A stretch of DNA of 64,000 nucleotides. It comes from an uncultured Alistipes sp. GTDB taxonomy: Bacteria; Bacteroidota; Bacteroidia; Bacteroidales; UBA932. Positions 1-8,800 of this stretch are shown here, in pieces. Positions within the stretch are counted from its first letter, which is position 1. Every line of letters starts with the position of its first letter. Location: assembly GCA_900550465.1 (NCBI GenBank), contig URSC01000005.1, positions 113,965-177,964 of the forward strand, in the 5' to 3' direction. A program made the position numbers and the translations under genes. Below the pieces are notes generated by a model. The model was given only the letters and a program-made list of their open reading frames with translations, searched no databases and was not told the origin of the DNA.

Positions 1-858
1 AAGGGTGAGGGCCTAGGCAACCAGTTTCTGGCCAATATCCGCGAGACGGACGCCATCCTGCACGTACTCCGCTGTTTCGATGACCCCAATGTCACCCATG
101 TGGACGGCAGTGTGGACCCGGTGAGGGACAAGGAGATCATCGACCTCGAGCTGCAGCTCAAGGACCTGGAGACCGTCGAGAGCCGTCTGGGCAAGCTCCA
201 GAAACAGGCCACAGGAGGAGACAAGCACGCCAAGAAGGCCTGTGAGATACTGACCCGGTACCGGGAGGCCCTGCTGGCCGGCAAGTCTGCCCGTACAGTG
301 GCGCTGGAGAACCCGGAGGAGGAGAAGATCGCGCATGAGTTCTTCCTGCTCACCGCCAAGCCCGTACTGTATGTCTGCAATGTGGACGAGGCCTCGGCTG
401 CCGGTGGCAATGCCTATGTGGACCGCGTCCGTGAGGCCGTCGCCGGAGAGAACGCCGGAGTTCTGGTCATCGCCGCCAAGATTGAGTCCGAGATAGCCGA
501 GCTCGAGAGTTACGAGGAGCGCCAGATGTTCCTCGAGGAGCTGGGCCTGGAGCACTCGGGCATCGAGCGTCTGGTCCGCGCCGCATACGACCTGCTCGGT
601 CTGCGCACCTATTTCACCGCCGGAGAACCTGAGGTCCGCGCCTGGACCATCAACAAGGGCGACAAGGCCCCCCGTGCCGCCGGAGTCATCCATTCCGACT
701 TCGAGAAAGGCTTCATCCGCGCCGAAGTCATCAAGTACGACGATTTCGTCAAGTACGGCTCCGAAGCCGAATGCCGCGCCGCCGGCAAGCTCGCCGTCCA
801 GGGCAAGGACTACGTCGTCGAGGACGGCGACATCATGCACTTCCTCTTCAACGTGTAG
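1..858 (+). CDS. ychF: Ribosome-binding ATPase YchF, 3' part (5' end outside window)
   Basis: This is the C-terminal 285 residues of a YchF/Obg-type P-loop NTPase. YchF proteins bind ATP rather than GTP and associate with ribosomes. The window opens in the switch region (KGEGLGNQFLANIRE). The nucleotide-specificity motif reads NVDE instead of the NKxD of true GTPases, which is the YchF hallmark. A helical coiled-coil insert (about residues 45-100 of this fragment) follows, and the last ~85 residues are a TGS domain ending HFLFNV. The family is usually about 365 residues, so roughly 80 N-terminal residues with the P-loop lie upstream. No T-rich terminator follows the stop; a hairpin array starts 19 nt downstream. 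Confidence 0.96.
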   Translation, partial: KGEGLGNQFLANIRETDAILHVLRCFDDPNVTHVDGSVDPVRDKEIIDLELQLKDLETVESRLGKLQKQATGGDKHAKKACEILTRYREALLAGKSARTVALENPEEEKIAHEFFLLTAKPVLYVCNVDEASAAGGNAYVDRVREAVAGENAGVLVIAAKIESEIAELESYEERQMFLEELGLEHSGIERLVRAAYDLLGLRTYFTAGEPEVRAWTINKGDKAPRAAGVIHSDFEKGFIRAEVIKYDDFVKYGSEAECRAAGKLAVQGKDYVVEDGDIMHFLFNV

Positions 859-876
859 CCGCTTCAGCCCCTTTCC

Positions 877-893
877 ACTCCTTCCGAAGGAGT
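877..893 (+). repeat. Palindrome ACTCCTTC-C-GAAGGAGT, variant first copy
   Basis: Eight-bp arms flank a central C, 18 nt after the ychF stop. It matches the later CACCTTC-C-GAAGGTG palindromes in its inner six bases on each side, but the outer bases differ in both arms in a complementary way, so pairing is kept. Confidence 0.7.
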
Positions 894-949
894 AGTCGAA
901 ATCCCTGTCCCACCTTCCGAAGGTGCGCGCATTTCCCGCGTTTCCGTCT

Positions 950-1315
950 CACCTTCCGAAGGTGCGCAATCGCCTTGGGCCCTCTGTAGCGCCTGTACCC
1001 GCGTTTTCGTTTCCATCCGCCTCTTCCCACCTTCCGAAGGTGTGTGGTTTCTCCGCGTTTTCTGCTCACCTTCCGAAGGTGCGCAATTGCCTTGGGTCCT
1101 CTGTAGCGCCTGTACCCGCGTTTTCGTTTCCATCCGCCTCTTCCCACCTTCCGAAGGTGTGTGGTTTCTCCGCGTTTTCTGCTCACCTTCCGAAGGTGCG
1201 CAATTGCCTTGGGTCCTCTGTAGCGCCTGTACCCGCGTTTTCGTTTCCATCCGCCTCTTCCCACCTTCCGAAGGTGTGCAGATTTCCCGCATTTTCGCCT
1301 CACCTTCCGAAGGTG
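950..1315 (+). repeat. 117-bp tandem repeat, three copies plus partial
   Basis: Copies start at 950, 1067 and 1184, with a partial fourth at 1301. Each contains two copies of the 15-mer CACCTTCCGAAGGTG, 78 and then 39 bp apart. With the extra copy at 911 the 15-mer starts at 911, 950, 1028, 1067, 1145, 1184, 1262 and 1301, so all distances are multiples of 39. Copies one and two differ at only two visible positions; the end of copy three differs more (TGTGCAGATTTCCCGC). Confidence 0.9.
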
Positions 1316-1384
1316 CGCAAATCCCGAATCGCCTCCAGACGTTCTGTCGTAGCCTTTGTGCCGTTTATGACATCCTCCCCATCA

Positions 1385-1422
1385 GAAGGTGCCGGGTGAA
1401 ACGGTATATTGCCACCACCTTC
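1385..1422 (+). repeat. Degenerate 38-nt hairpin, GAAGGTG/CACCTTC stem
   Basis: Exact 7-bp inverted arms enclose 24 nt, the same geometry as the array units at 919 and 1036. The inner sequence has diverged (contains GTGAAACGG). Confidence 0.65.
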
Positions 1423-1490
1423 TCATTTTCGTTATGTGCCAATCTGCATCAGAGATGGCTCTCGGCGGTCCTGCCATGGTTCCCTGCCGA

Positions 1491-1528
1491 GAAGGTGACG
1501 GTGAAAAGCCACATCCGTCGGCACCTTT
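1491..1528 (+). repeat. Degenerate 38-nt hairpin
   Basis: GAAGGTG and CACCTTT arms span 38 nt, 106 bp after the previous unit. The last arm base is changed, leaving six pairs. Confidence 0.6.
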
Positions 1529-1595
1529 TCGACAGCATTGGATACAAAGCGCATCTACGGGCCTTTTGAGCGGACCGGTACCGGTTACTCAGCTG

Positions 1596-1633
1596 GAAGG
1601 TGCCGATCAAAGCGCTGTTTCACCTCCACCTTC
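1596..1633 (+). repeat. Degenerate 38-nt hairpin
   Basis: Exact GAAGGTG/CACCTTC arms span 38 nt, 105 bp after the previous unit. Downstream TTGATTTCGTTAT resembles TCATTTTCGTTAT after the 1385 unit, so spacers are partly related too. Confidence 0.62.
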
Positions 1634-1709
1634 TTGATTTCGTTATAAACCGGCTCATTTCAGAGGCACTTCCTACCAACTTTGTCCGAGTTGCCCTTCC
1701 GTCTCCGTG

Positions 1710-1749
1710 CCGCAACGGTAGCAAAAGCCGTGATTCGGTGCCGTTGCGG
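1710..1749 (+). repeat. 40-nt hairpin element, CCGCAACGG stem (family A)
   Basis: Arms CCGCAACGGTA and TGCCGTTGCGG enclose GCAAAAGCCGTGATTCGG. Four more elements of the same 40-nt length and near-identical arms occur at 4606, 4711, 24450 and 24555. This copy sits 180 bp upstream of the beta-lactamase-fold gene and closes the array that begins after ychF. Confidence 0.85.
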
Positions 1750-1929
1750 TATTCAATTAAGATGTCAAAAATATTGACAATTTTCAAAAAATTAGACACT
1801 TTGTGTATGAATAATAGACGATTAGGGAATTTTGAGAATCAGTTAGATTGCAGAGAATCAATAAGTTACGTGAAATGGTATGATTATTGTTGTAAGTTGT
1901 GGAGTATTAATACTTTAGCGACCAAAAAC

Positions 1930-3306
1930 ATGAAAAAACTCCTGATTCTACTGACAGCGGCAGCGGCTGTTCTGATGCTGCCTTCCTGTGTCCTTCACCG
2001 GCTGGTTCATTACGGGGTGCAGGACATTTACGACATCGATGCCTTCCCGAGGGACACGATACACCGCGGCGACACGGTCTGGCGTTTTGCGGAGCAGGCA
2101 CCGGAGGACCGGATTATGGACCAGCTCCGTACACAGTGGACACGTGTGGACGGCCTGGATACGCTGATATACCGCACAACGGATTCTATCATGAGGGAGC
2201 ACACTTCAACGGTTTCTGTCATCGTTGTGCAGAACGACACTATAAAGTTCGAGCATTATTACAAAGGGCTGGACACCTCGAGTGTGACGACCATCTTCTC
2301 GGTATCCAAGTCGCTGACGTCCATGCTGTGCGGAGTGGCAGTCCGGGAAGGTTACATCAAGAGCGTACACGATCCGGTGACGGATTACATCCCGGAGCTG
2401 AGGGACGCCGACCCTATGTTCAGTAAGCTGACGGTGGAGCATCTGCTGAACATGCGTGCCGGTCTGAAATTCAAGGAGACATACGCACCGAACCCGTTTA
2501 CTGCGATGGCCCGTCTGTACTATGGGGCCAATCAGGAGAAGCAGATACGCAATCTCAGGTTCAAGGAGGAGCCGGGCGACAGTCACTATTACAGCAGCAT
2601 GGTAACGGCTATTCTCGGTGTCCTGATCGAGCGGGCTACAGGACGCAGCTATGCGGAATACATGGAGGAGAAAATCTGGAAGCCGCTTGGTATGGAGTAC
2701 GATGCCTACATCAGCCTGGATGATGAGAAGCACCGCTCGCCCAAGGCCTACGGCGGGATAAACACCTGTGCGAGGGACTTGGCGAAGATAGGTCGGCTCT
2801 ACCTCAATATGGGTAACTGGAACGGAGTGCAGATCCTCGATACGGCCTGGGTGGAAAAATGCTGGGACAAGGAGGGCATGTCGGAGTACTATGCGTATTC
2901 GTACGGTTGGTATCCGGATGAAAAATTCATTGAGAGGGCGGATACGGCTTCGAGGATCTTCCCCGATTCGCTGTCGGTTGATGTCCGTTTTGACGAGCTG
3001 AACATACCGGACGAAAAGCGGAATTATTATTTCTATAAGGGAGACAAGCACAGGGAAGACCATTGGGAGGGTTCCTACATGACCGGCGGATACATGGCGG
3101 TGGGTATTCTCGGCCAGACGATACACGTACTGCCGCAGTACAATGCCATTATAATCTGTTTGAGCGAACGTTACAGTTGTGACGAACTTTTTGTCAGGAA
3201 ATTTGAGAAATTTCCGAATCTCAGTTGGTCCGATGTCCGTAAGAAAGAATCCGAAAAAGCAGACAATGCCGATGAAAACGACAGCACTGAAGACAGCGTC
3301 GATTAG
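1930..3306 (+). CDS. Serine hydrolase lipoprotein, beta-lactamase/EstB fold (copy 1)
   Basis: Serine hydrolase of the beta-lactamase-related (class C/EstB/6-aminohexanoate hydrolase) superfamily, 458 residues. The start at 1930 was chosen because it gives a clean lipoprotein signal (MKKLLILLT...LPSC, Cys20); the reading frame is open upstream but repeat-derived. The SxxK motif is S124-V-S-K127. A YSS triplet (HYYSSM) takes the place of the usual YxN, and the C-terminal YMAVGILGQ region replaces the KTG box, as in EstB-like hydrolases rather than true lactamases. The protein is likely anchored in the periplasm or outer membrane. It overlaps the start of a close paralogue, implying a tandem duplication and co-transcription. 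The substrate is unknown; resistance should not be assumed. Confidence 0.88.
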   Translation: MKKLLILLTAAAAVLMLPSCVLHRLVHYGVQDIYDIDAFPRDTIHRGDTVWRFAEQAPEDRIMDQLRTQWTRVDGLDTLIYRTTDSIMREHTSTVSVIVVQNDTIKFEHYYKGLDTSSVTTIFSVSKSLTSMLCGVAVREGYIKSVHDPVTDYIPELRDADPMFSKLTVEHLLNMRAGLKFKETYAPNPFTAMARLYYGANQEKQIRNLRFKEEPGDSHYYSSMVTAILGVLIERATGRSYAEYMEEKIWKPLGMEYDAYISLDDEKHRSPKAYGGINTCARDLAKIGRLYLNMGNWNGVQILDTAWVEKCWDKEGMSEYYAYSYGWYPDEKFIERADTASRIFPDSLSVDVRFDELNIPDEKRNYYFYKGDKHREDHWEGSYMTGGYMAVGILGQTIHVLPQYNAIIICLSERYSCDELFVRKFEKFPNLSWSDVRKKESEKADNADENDSTEDSVD

Positions 3307-4591
3307 CATCGTCCTCCTGGCCTGCGCTGCGGCCTTCTGCCCCTCCTGTGTCCTGTACCGCGCGGTGGCGTACGGAAGCGAGGACATTTATGACTACCGC
3401 GTATTTCCTCAGGATACGGTCCGCAGGAGCAGCCGGCCCTGGCATTTTGCCGAGCAGGCTCCGGAGAAAAGGTTGCTGGACACTCTTGTCTGGGATGCGG
3501 ACCTGTATGTGGATACTGCCGTGAAATATCCAGGGCGGCCGGTGACGCTCGGAGAGCTGATGGAGGACGGAGGACCGGGCTCTATTATTGTCATTCAGAA
3601 CGATACGATAAAGTTCGAGGAATACTACGGGGGTTTTGACCGCTCGACCGTCACCACTGTATTCTCGGTATCCAAGTCCCTGACCTCCCTGCTGTGCGGA
3701 GTGGCTGTACGGGAGGGATACATCCGGAGTGTGGATGACCCTGTGACCGATTACCTGCCGGAGCTGCTGGATGCCGATACGATGTTCCGGCATCTGACTG
3801 TGGAACATCTGCTGCAGTGCCGCTCCGGCCTGAAATTCAACGAGAACTACTCAGTCAACCCGTTCAGCGGCATGGCCCGCCTATATTACGGACCCAACGC
3901 CATGGCCGTTGTTAAGCGTCTGAGATTCAGAACGCGGCCAGGGGAGAAGCATTATTACAGCAGTATGGATTCGCAGATTCTCGGCCTGGTCATCGAGCGG
4001 GCAGTGGGGCGCAGTTACGCGGAATATATGCAGGAGAAGGTATGGGAACCTCTCGGCATGGAGTATGATGCCAGTGTGAGTCTCGACGACTCCCGTCACC
4101 GGGTGGCGAAAAGCTACGGCGGTATCACCACCTGCGCAATCGACCTTGCCAAGATAGGACGGCTTTACCTGAACATGGGCAATTGGAACGGACAGCAGAT
4201 CATCGACTCCGCCTGGGTGGAGAAGAGCATCTGCAGGGACAATCTGAATTATTTCTATGCCTATTGCTGGTACAATACTTCCCGGCATATCGTGAACAGC
4301 GAGGGTACCTCCGAATTCTTCGGGGACTGGCACGAGGTGGCGGAGAGGTTCGATGAACTGGGTGTTCCCAAAGACGGAAGGATGTTCTATACGGTCGGAT
4401 GGAAAAAGGGGAACAATTCTACCGGGTGCCAGCTCGGTCCCGGCTATCACGCAGAGGGTCTGTACGGTCAGTATCTCTTTATCCTGCCGGAGAAAAACCT
4501 GGTGATCGTCCGGCTCGGCGAGCGTAAACAGATAGATTATCCGGAAGTATTCGACAAGCTGGCGGCAGAGTATCTTTCGGAAGCGTTTTAG
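3266..4591 (+). CDS. Serine hydrolase lipoprotein, beta-lactamase/EstB fold (copy 2)
   Basis: Paralogue of the preceding gene, 441 residues from the ATG at 3266; the ATG at 3272 (MKTTALKTAS) is equally plausible. Either start overlaps the upstream stop by 35-41 nt, so translation is probably coupled. It has a lipoprotein signal ending CPSC. Long blocks are shared with copy 1: TVFSVSKSLTSLLCGVAVR containing S134xxK, AEYMQEKVWEPLGMEYDA, and IGRLYLNMGNWNG. It carries YYSSM and YHAEGLYGQ in place of YxN and KTG. The central region between these (copy-specific insert around 340-400) differs most. Function is expected to be hydrolysis of a peptide, ester or amide in the cell envelope. Confidence 0.88.
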   Translation: MPMKTTALKTASISIVLLACAAAFCPSCVLYRAVAYGSEDIYDYRVFPQDTVRRSSRPWHFAEQAPEKRLLDTLVWDADLYVDTAVKYPGRPVTLGELMEDGGPGSIIVIQNDTIKFEEYYGGFDRSTVTTVFSVSKSLTSLLCGVAVREGYIRSVDDPVTDYLPELLDADTMFRHLTVEHLLQCRSGLKFNENYSVNPFSGMARLYYGPNAMAVVKRLRFRTRPGEKHYYSSMDSQILGLVIERAVGRSYAEYMQEKVWEPLGMEYDASVSLDDSRHRVAKSYGGITTCAIDLAKIGRLYLNMGNWNGQQIIDSAWVEKSICRDNLNYFYAYCWYNTSRHIVNSEGTSEFFGDWHEVAERFDELGVPKDGRMFYTVGWKKGNNSTGCQLGPGYHAEGLYGQYLFILPEKNLVIVRLGERKQIDYPEVFDKLAAEYLSEAF

Positions 4592-4605
4592 CGCTTATTC
4601 TTATG

Positions 4606-4645
4606 CCACAACGGCAGCATTTCCCGTGTTTTCCTGCCGTTGCGG
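4606..4645 (+). repeat. 40-nt hairpin element, family A
   Basis: Twelve-nt arms CCACAACGGCAG and CTGCCGTTGCGG pair with one G-T wobble and enclose CATTTCCCGTGTTTTC. That core matches the core of the GAAGGTG-stem units at 919-956 (CATTTCCCGCGTTTCC) except for two bases, although the stems are unrelated. It lies 14 nt after the second hydrolase gene's stop, in the same sense. Confidence 0.88.
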
Positions 4646-4710
4646 AACAGGTATTTCCCTAGCCCCCTTGTTATAGGCTCTGTGGTGCGTATTGCATCTT
4701 CTTCCTCCTT

Positions 4711-4750
4711 CCACAACGGCAGCAAATCCCGCGATTCGGTGCCGTTGCGG
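4711..4750 (+). repeat. 40-nt hairpin element, family A
   Basis: CCACAACGGCA and TGCCGTTGCGG arms enclose GCAAATCCCGCGATTCGG. It starts exactly 105 bp after the copy at 4606. The 65-nt spacer contains CTCTGTGGTGCGTAT, which resembles CTCTGTAGCGCCTGTA in the ychF-side array, so spacer and hairpin together form one related unit. Confidence 0.88.
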
Positions 4751-4784
4751 CGAAGAGCCGGTTTCCCGATTCCGGTAGGGAGCG

Positions 4785-7106
4785 CTATTCCTTGCGCAGC
4801 GCATCGACGGGGCTGGTGTCGGCGGCCCGGATGCTCTGCCACAGGACGGTGAGGGTGGAGACGGTCAGGGTGAGGACGCAGGCGATGGCGAAGATCCACC
4901 AGTACAGGTCGATGTGGTAGAGGTAGTCTTGGAGCCAGGCGTGCATCAGCAGCCAGGATACGGGTATGGCAATGAGGAAGGCCAGGGCCACTAACTTGAC
5001 GTAGTGCATGATCAGTTCGTTCAGGATGCGCTGTCTCTCTCCGCCGAAGATCTTCTTGACGGCCACGTTCCTGCGCTCCTGCAGCATGTAGTAGGTGCTC
5101 ATGGCCAGCAGGCCCAGGGAGGAGAGCAGTACGGCTATCACCGTGAATATCAGCACGACTTTGAGTGTCTGCTTCTGGTCGCTGAAATACTCCTCTATCT
5201 CATCCCCGATGTATTTGGCCTCGAACTGACGGTCCGGGCGTATCTCATGGAACGCTGCTGCTATCTGCCCGTATGCCTCGCGCGGGTCTCCGTTTATCTT
5301 TACCAGGACAGTCCACGGGAACTTGTCTCTGGGGTAGGTGTGGTAATTGAAGATCATGGCTGAGGACTGAGCGTAGAGCAGGGGGCGGATCTTGAAGTCA
5401 TAGTAAACACCGCCGATAGGGAACTTGTCGCTGTTTTCAAAGACCACTTCCGGGGCGGACTCGTCCAGCCCGAGCTCGCGGAAGGCGTACTCGTTGAGCC
5501 ACCAGGAGGCCTCGGCGGTGTGGTTGTCCTGCTTTTCCCTGATGCCCAATATCTCGAAATATGCGTCATCCCCCTTGAACTGCTGGAAGGAAACCAGTCC
5601 TCCGTTGTAGTTCATGGTGCTGTTGTTGGTGCCGTACAGGGGCGTGCCCTCGCCCAGCCCTACAGCGTCCACGCAGCTGAGCTCCAGTAGTTTGTCCCTG
5701 AATACGAATGGTCCTGAGGACTCGTCGAAGAGGTCTGTGCTGACATTCAGGATATTCTCCGTATTGTAGCCGAGAGGGGCATGGATCATCGCCCTTATCT
5801 GCAGGGCCATGGTCAGCACTGCCACCAGCATCACGGCTGTGACCGTGTTCTGCAGCACTATCATCACCTTGCTGTAGACCGAGCGGGTCTTGGTCCGGAA
5901 GGTGCCGCGAACTACGTCGATGGGCTTGGAGGCGGATATGAGTGTGGCCGGAACGATGCCGGATACCACGCTGAGCAGGATGGTCAGAAGCACCACTGCG
6001 CCCGCGCTTGCCGCCGATATTTCCTCGAATATCGAGAAATCATAGCCCAAGAGCCTGGATGCCGCCGGAGAGAGGGCCTCCGCCAGAAGGACTGCCAGCA
6101 CCATTGCCGTGACGCACAGGATGCCGGTCTCCCCGAGCATCCGCCCGATGACCTGCCCGCGGGAGTCGCCGAGCAACCGCCGCGTAGCCATTTCCTTGGC
6201 CCTGAAACCCGCCTGGGCCGTCGTCAGATTGATGTAGTTGAGCACCGCGAAGAGCAGCAGCACGATGCAGACCGAGAGCAGCAGCATGACTAAGGACTTG
6301 TCTCCGACATTCAGCCTGCTCCAGGTCGTGTCGCCATAGAAATACAGCTCGTCCAGCGGAATCAGTTCCACTTCCTTGCTGGCCCCGCCCTTGTACGTCC
6401 ACCATATCTCCTTGAAGTATTCCAGCATGTCACCGGTCTTGGATACGATGTCGGCCCCTGGCCATGTCATGATGAAGGTGATGACCGAGCCGCTGTTGCT
6501 CAGATGCATGTTGTGGGACTGATTGAGCTTGGGGAGCCATTCGCCTCTGACGATGATGTCGCAGTAGGGTATGGTGGAGTTGTCGATGTCCTCCATCACG
6601 GCCGCCACATTGAACTCGATGTCGTGTCCCATCAGTATCAGGCCTACGGGCTGTCCGATGGGATCCTGGCCGTGGAAAAGCGTGTTGGCCATCTTCCGGC
6701 TGATGACCGCGCTGTTGGCATCTCCCTTCCATGCCTCGTTGCTGCCCTCGGTTATCCTGAACGAGAACATGTCGAAGAAAGAGGTGTCCGCTATGCCCAA
6801 AGTGCCGAGCACCATGTTCTCGCCCGAACTTATTTCCATGGACTGCTGGCTGACAAATGCCGTGGACGCCTCTATCTCCGGATACCTCTGCTTCAGGTAG
6901 GTCTGCAGATAGTAGGCGCTTTCGTACTGCCGGTCGCTGGCTACCACGTAGATACGGTCAGCGTTCTGCTGGAAGTTGTCGGTGCGCAGCTGTTTGGTCA
7001 CGTAGCAGGCCAGCAGGAGCACGAATGCCATCGATATGGTCAGTCCGGTGATGTTGATGGCCGTGTAAAGTTTGTTCTTTTTCAGAAAGTTTAGAAACGA
7101 GTGCAT
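4785..7106 (-). CDS. FtsX/MacB-like ABC transporter permease
   Basis: Large permease of the MacB/FtsX class, 773 residues, with two FtsX-type membrane halves. The first helix is at about residues 18-40 (INITGLTISMAFVLLLACYV), followed by a long periplasmic MacB_PCD-type domain (~45-270), a cluster of helices (~275-440), a second periplasmic domain (~445-660) and final helices ending near WWIFAIACVLTLTVSTL. This double arrangement is common in Bacteroidota and usually works with a separate ATPase encoded alongside. No ATPase gene lies next to it here, so the partner must be elsewhere or lost. Substrate unknown: lipoprotein, peptide or drug export are the family options. The stop is 34 bp from the hairpin pair on the other side. 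Confidence 0.9.
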   Translation of the reverse strand: MHSFLNFLKKNKLYTAINITGLTISMAFVLLLACYVTKQLRTDNFQQNADRIYVVASDRQYESAYYLQTYLKQRYPEIEASTAFVSQQSMEISSGENMVLGTLGIADTSFFDMFSFRITEGSNEAWKGDANSAVISRKMANTLFHGQDPIGQPVGLILMGHDIEFNVAAVMEDIDNSTIPYCDIIVRGEWLPKLNQSHNMHLSNSGSVITFIMTWPGADIVSKTGDMLEYFKEIWWTYKGGASKEVELIPLDELYFYGDTTWSRLNVGDKSLVMLLLSVCIVLLLFAVLNYINLTTAQAGFRAKEMATRRLLGDSRGQVIGRMLGETGILCVTAMVLAVLLAEALSPAASRLLGYDFSIFEEISAASAGAVVLLTILLSVVSGIVPATLISASKPIDVVRGTFRTKTRSVYSKVMIVLQNTVTAVMLVAVLTMALQIRAMIHAPLGYNTENILNVSTDLFDESSGPFVFRDKLLELSCVDAVGLGEGTPLYGTNNSTMNYNGGLVSFQQFKGDDAYFEILGIREKQDNHTAEASWWLNEYAFRELGLDESAPEVVFENSDKFPIGGVYYDFKIRPLLYAQSSAMIFNYHTYPRDKFPWTVLVKINGDPREAYGQIAAAFHEIRPDRQFEAKYIGDEIEEYFSDQKQTLKVVLIFTVIAVLLSSLGLLAMSTYYMLQERRNVAVKKIFGGERQRILNELIMHYVKLVALAFLIAIPVSWLLMHAWLQDYLYHIDLYWWIFAIACVLTLTVSTLTVLWQSIRAADTSPVDALRKE

Positions 7107-7200
7107 GGTTGTAGTTTTTTTCCTTTAAATAACGTAAAAGGGAGCGGAAATGTTGCATCCGCTTCTGTGCACTTTGACGCAGATGGGCAGAAAAGTTACA

Positions 7201-8784
7201 TCAGAATCCGTTCAGCGGCAGCAGGACGGTCGGTATGAGGAGGAGGAAACCGAGGACAATGAGCAGTAGGATGAACTTCCATATCCAGCGGACCCACTTC
7301 GCGTAGGGGATGCCGGCTATGCCGAGGACGGCGATCAGGACGCCTGAGACCGGGGTAATCATATTGGTGAAACCGTCTCCGAACTGGAATGCGAGTACGG
7401 TGGCCTGCCGGGAAAGGCCGATGAGGTCCGAGAACGGGGCCATGATGGGCATGGTGAGGGCTGCCTTTGCGGTGGCCGACGGCATGAAGAGGTTGATGCC
7501 GGTCTGGATGCCGTACATGGCCGAGAGCGAGCCGATCTTGCTGCCCTCTCCGAGACCGGAGGCCATCGAATAGAGGATGGTATCGATCACCCGGCCGTTC
7601 TCGAGGATGTGGATGATGCCGGCTGCCAGACCCACGACGAGGGCCGCGGAGAAAATGTCCTTAGCCCCTTCGAGGAATTCCCGGGCAATGCGGTTGGCAT
7701 TGTACCCGGCAGCGATGCCCGAAAGGATGCCGAGGGCAAGGAACAGGGCCGCTATCTCCTCTATGTACCAGGAATATCCGAGAGCTCCGATAATCAGGAA
7801 CAGTACGGTGAACAGCAGCATGGTCAGGATAAAATATCTCACGTTGCGCCTCAGGGCAAAGAATGCGAGGACAATGTAGCAGAATGAGGCGGCGGGCAGA
7901 AGCCACGCGGCACGGTAGGAGCCGTTGCCGATGCTGATCTCGCAGTCCCCGGCGTAGAAAACGGAGAACAGCACCGCTGCCGCCGAGGAGATGGCGAAAG
8001 CCACCCAGGAGGAACGGGTCCGGAGCACTTCCGGCTTCGAGGAGGCATCAGCTGTCTTTTCCCTCCACTTGGCATCCGCCTCGTACATGACTGACCGCTT
8101 GGGAGCGCGGTGTATCCTGTGCGCATAGTGCAGCACGAAGATGATCATCGCCAGATTGAGCACGGCCCAGCAGACCAGCCGGTACTCGAAACCCGAGAAC
8201 ATAGGCAGGCCTGAGAGGTTCTGCGCCACCCCGACCGTGAACGGATTGAGGACTGCCCCGGCGAAACCCACGTGTGCCGCCACATAGACCATACACACCC
8301 CGACTATGGAGTCGTAGCCCATCGATATCGCCAGCGGCACTATCAGCACCGTGAACGCAATCGTCTCCTCGCTCATCCCGAACACCGCTCCGAATATCGA
8401 GAACATCAGCATGATAAGCACTAAAACGATATTGTTTACCCCTACAGCCCGCAGCACCCTGAACCTCTCGAGCCGCGAAGTGAAGGCCAGAAACGAGTGT
8501 ATCCCGGCATCCACGGCCTTGGCCGAATTGACGATCCAGAATGCTCCGCCGATAATCAGCAGGAAGACGATGATGCCCGCCTGAGCCGTGAATCCCTCAT
8601 AGAGCGAAGTCATGATCTGCCAGGTCTGCGGCACCGATTCCTGCCGGACGAAAGTCACCCCGTCGTCTCCGGTCACGTATTCCCCTCCGGGTATGAACCA
8701 CGTGGCAGCCGCGGCGATGAGGGTCACGGCGAAGATTATCACATAGGTGCTCGGAAATTCCAGCTTTCGGTTCAGTAGTTTCAT
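7201..8784 (-). CDS. YfcC/DcuC-family carrier, putative arginine/ornithine-linked transporter
   Basis: Polytopic membrane protein of the C4-dicarboxylate anaerobic carrier superfamily, YfcC subgroup, 527 residues and about 12 hydrophobic segments. The N-terminal segment [19 protein letters not shown] with its IPGGEY motif is typical of YfcC proteins. Conserved half-sites [21 protein letters not shown] and [20 protein letters not shown] are visible. Related members annotated ArcD-like exchange basic amino acids. It is divergent from rocD and ctlX with only 47 bp between the starts, which supports, but does not prove, a role in uptake of arginine, citrulline or ornithine, or export of a product. 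Confidence 0.88.
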   Translation of the reverse strand: MKLLNRKLEFPSTYVIIFAVTLIAAAATWFIPGGEYVTGDDGVTFVRQESVPQTWQIMTSLYEGFTAQAGIIVFLLIIGGAFWIVNSAKAVDAGIHSFLAFTSRLERFRVLRAVGVNNIVLVLIMLMFSIFGAVFGMSEETIAFTVLIVPLAISMGYDSIVGVCMVYVAAHVGFAGAVLNPFTVGVAQNLSGLPMFSGFEYRLVCWAVLNLAMIIFVLHYAHRIHRAPKRSVMYEADAKWREKTADASSKPEVLRTRSSWVAFAISSAAAVLFSVFYAGDCEISIGNGSYRAAWLLPAASFCYIVLAFFALRRNVRYFILTMLLFTVLFLIIGALGYSWYIEEIAALFLALGILSGIAAGYNANRIAREFLEGAKDIFSAALVVGLAAGIIHILENGRVIDTILYSMASGLGEGSKIGSLSAMYGIQTGINLFMPSATAKAALTMPIMAPFSDLIGLSRQATVLAFQFGDGFTNMITPVSGVLIAVLGIAGIPYAKWVRWIWKFILLLIVLGFLLLIPTVLLPLNGF

Positions 8785-8800
8785 TTCACAAAAATAATAT

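Larger units (their letters stand above)
877..1749 (+). repeat. Periodic array of 38-40 nt hairpin elements 3' of ychF
   Basis: No gene is supported in 859-1929. The stretch holds a regular series of hairpin units. Seven have GAAGGTG/CACCTTC arms and span exactly 38 nt: 919-956, 1036-1073, 1153-1190, 1270-1307, 1385-1422, 1491-1528 (last arm base changed) and 1596-1633. A unit with a different stem (1710-1749, 40 nt) follows. Start-to-start distances are 117, 117, 117, 115, 106, 105 and 114 bp. The first part is a near-perfect tandem duplication; the later units have diverged in sequence but kept arm, length and spacing. Several cores read TTTCCCGCG or a variant on the + strand. All frames stay open across the 117-bp repeat only because 117 is a multiple of three. 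Confidence 0.85.

Noticed and set aside
848..1569. Open frames on both strands across the 117-bp repeat, coding for HLPKV/HLRKV-type repeated peptides
   Set aside because: They exist because 117 is a multiple of three. All frames stay open, there is no start signal, and the sequence is explained by palindromes.
877..1749. CRISPR array
   Set aside because: Regular repeats, but spacers of 67-79 nt are partly alike, stems change along the array, and no cas genes are present.
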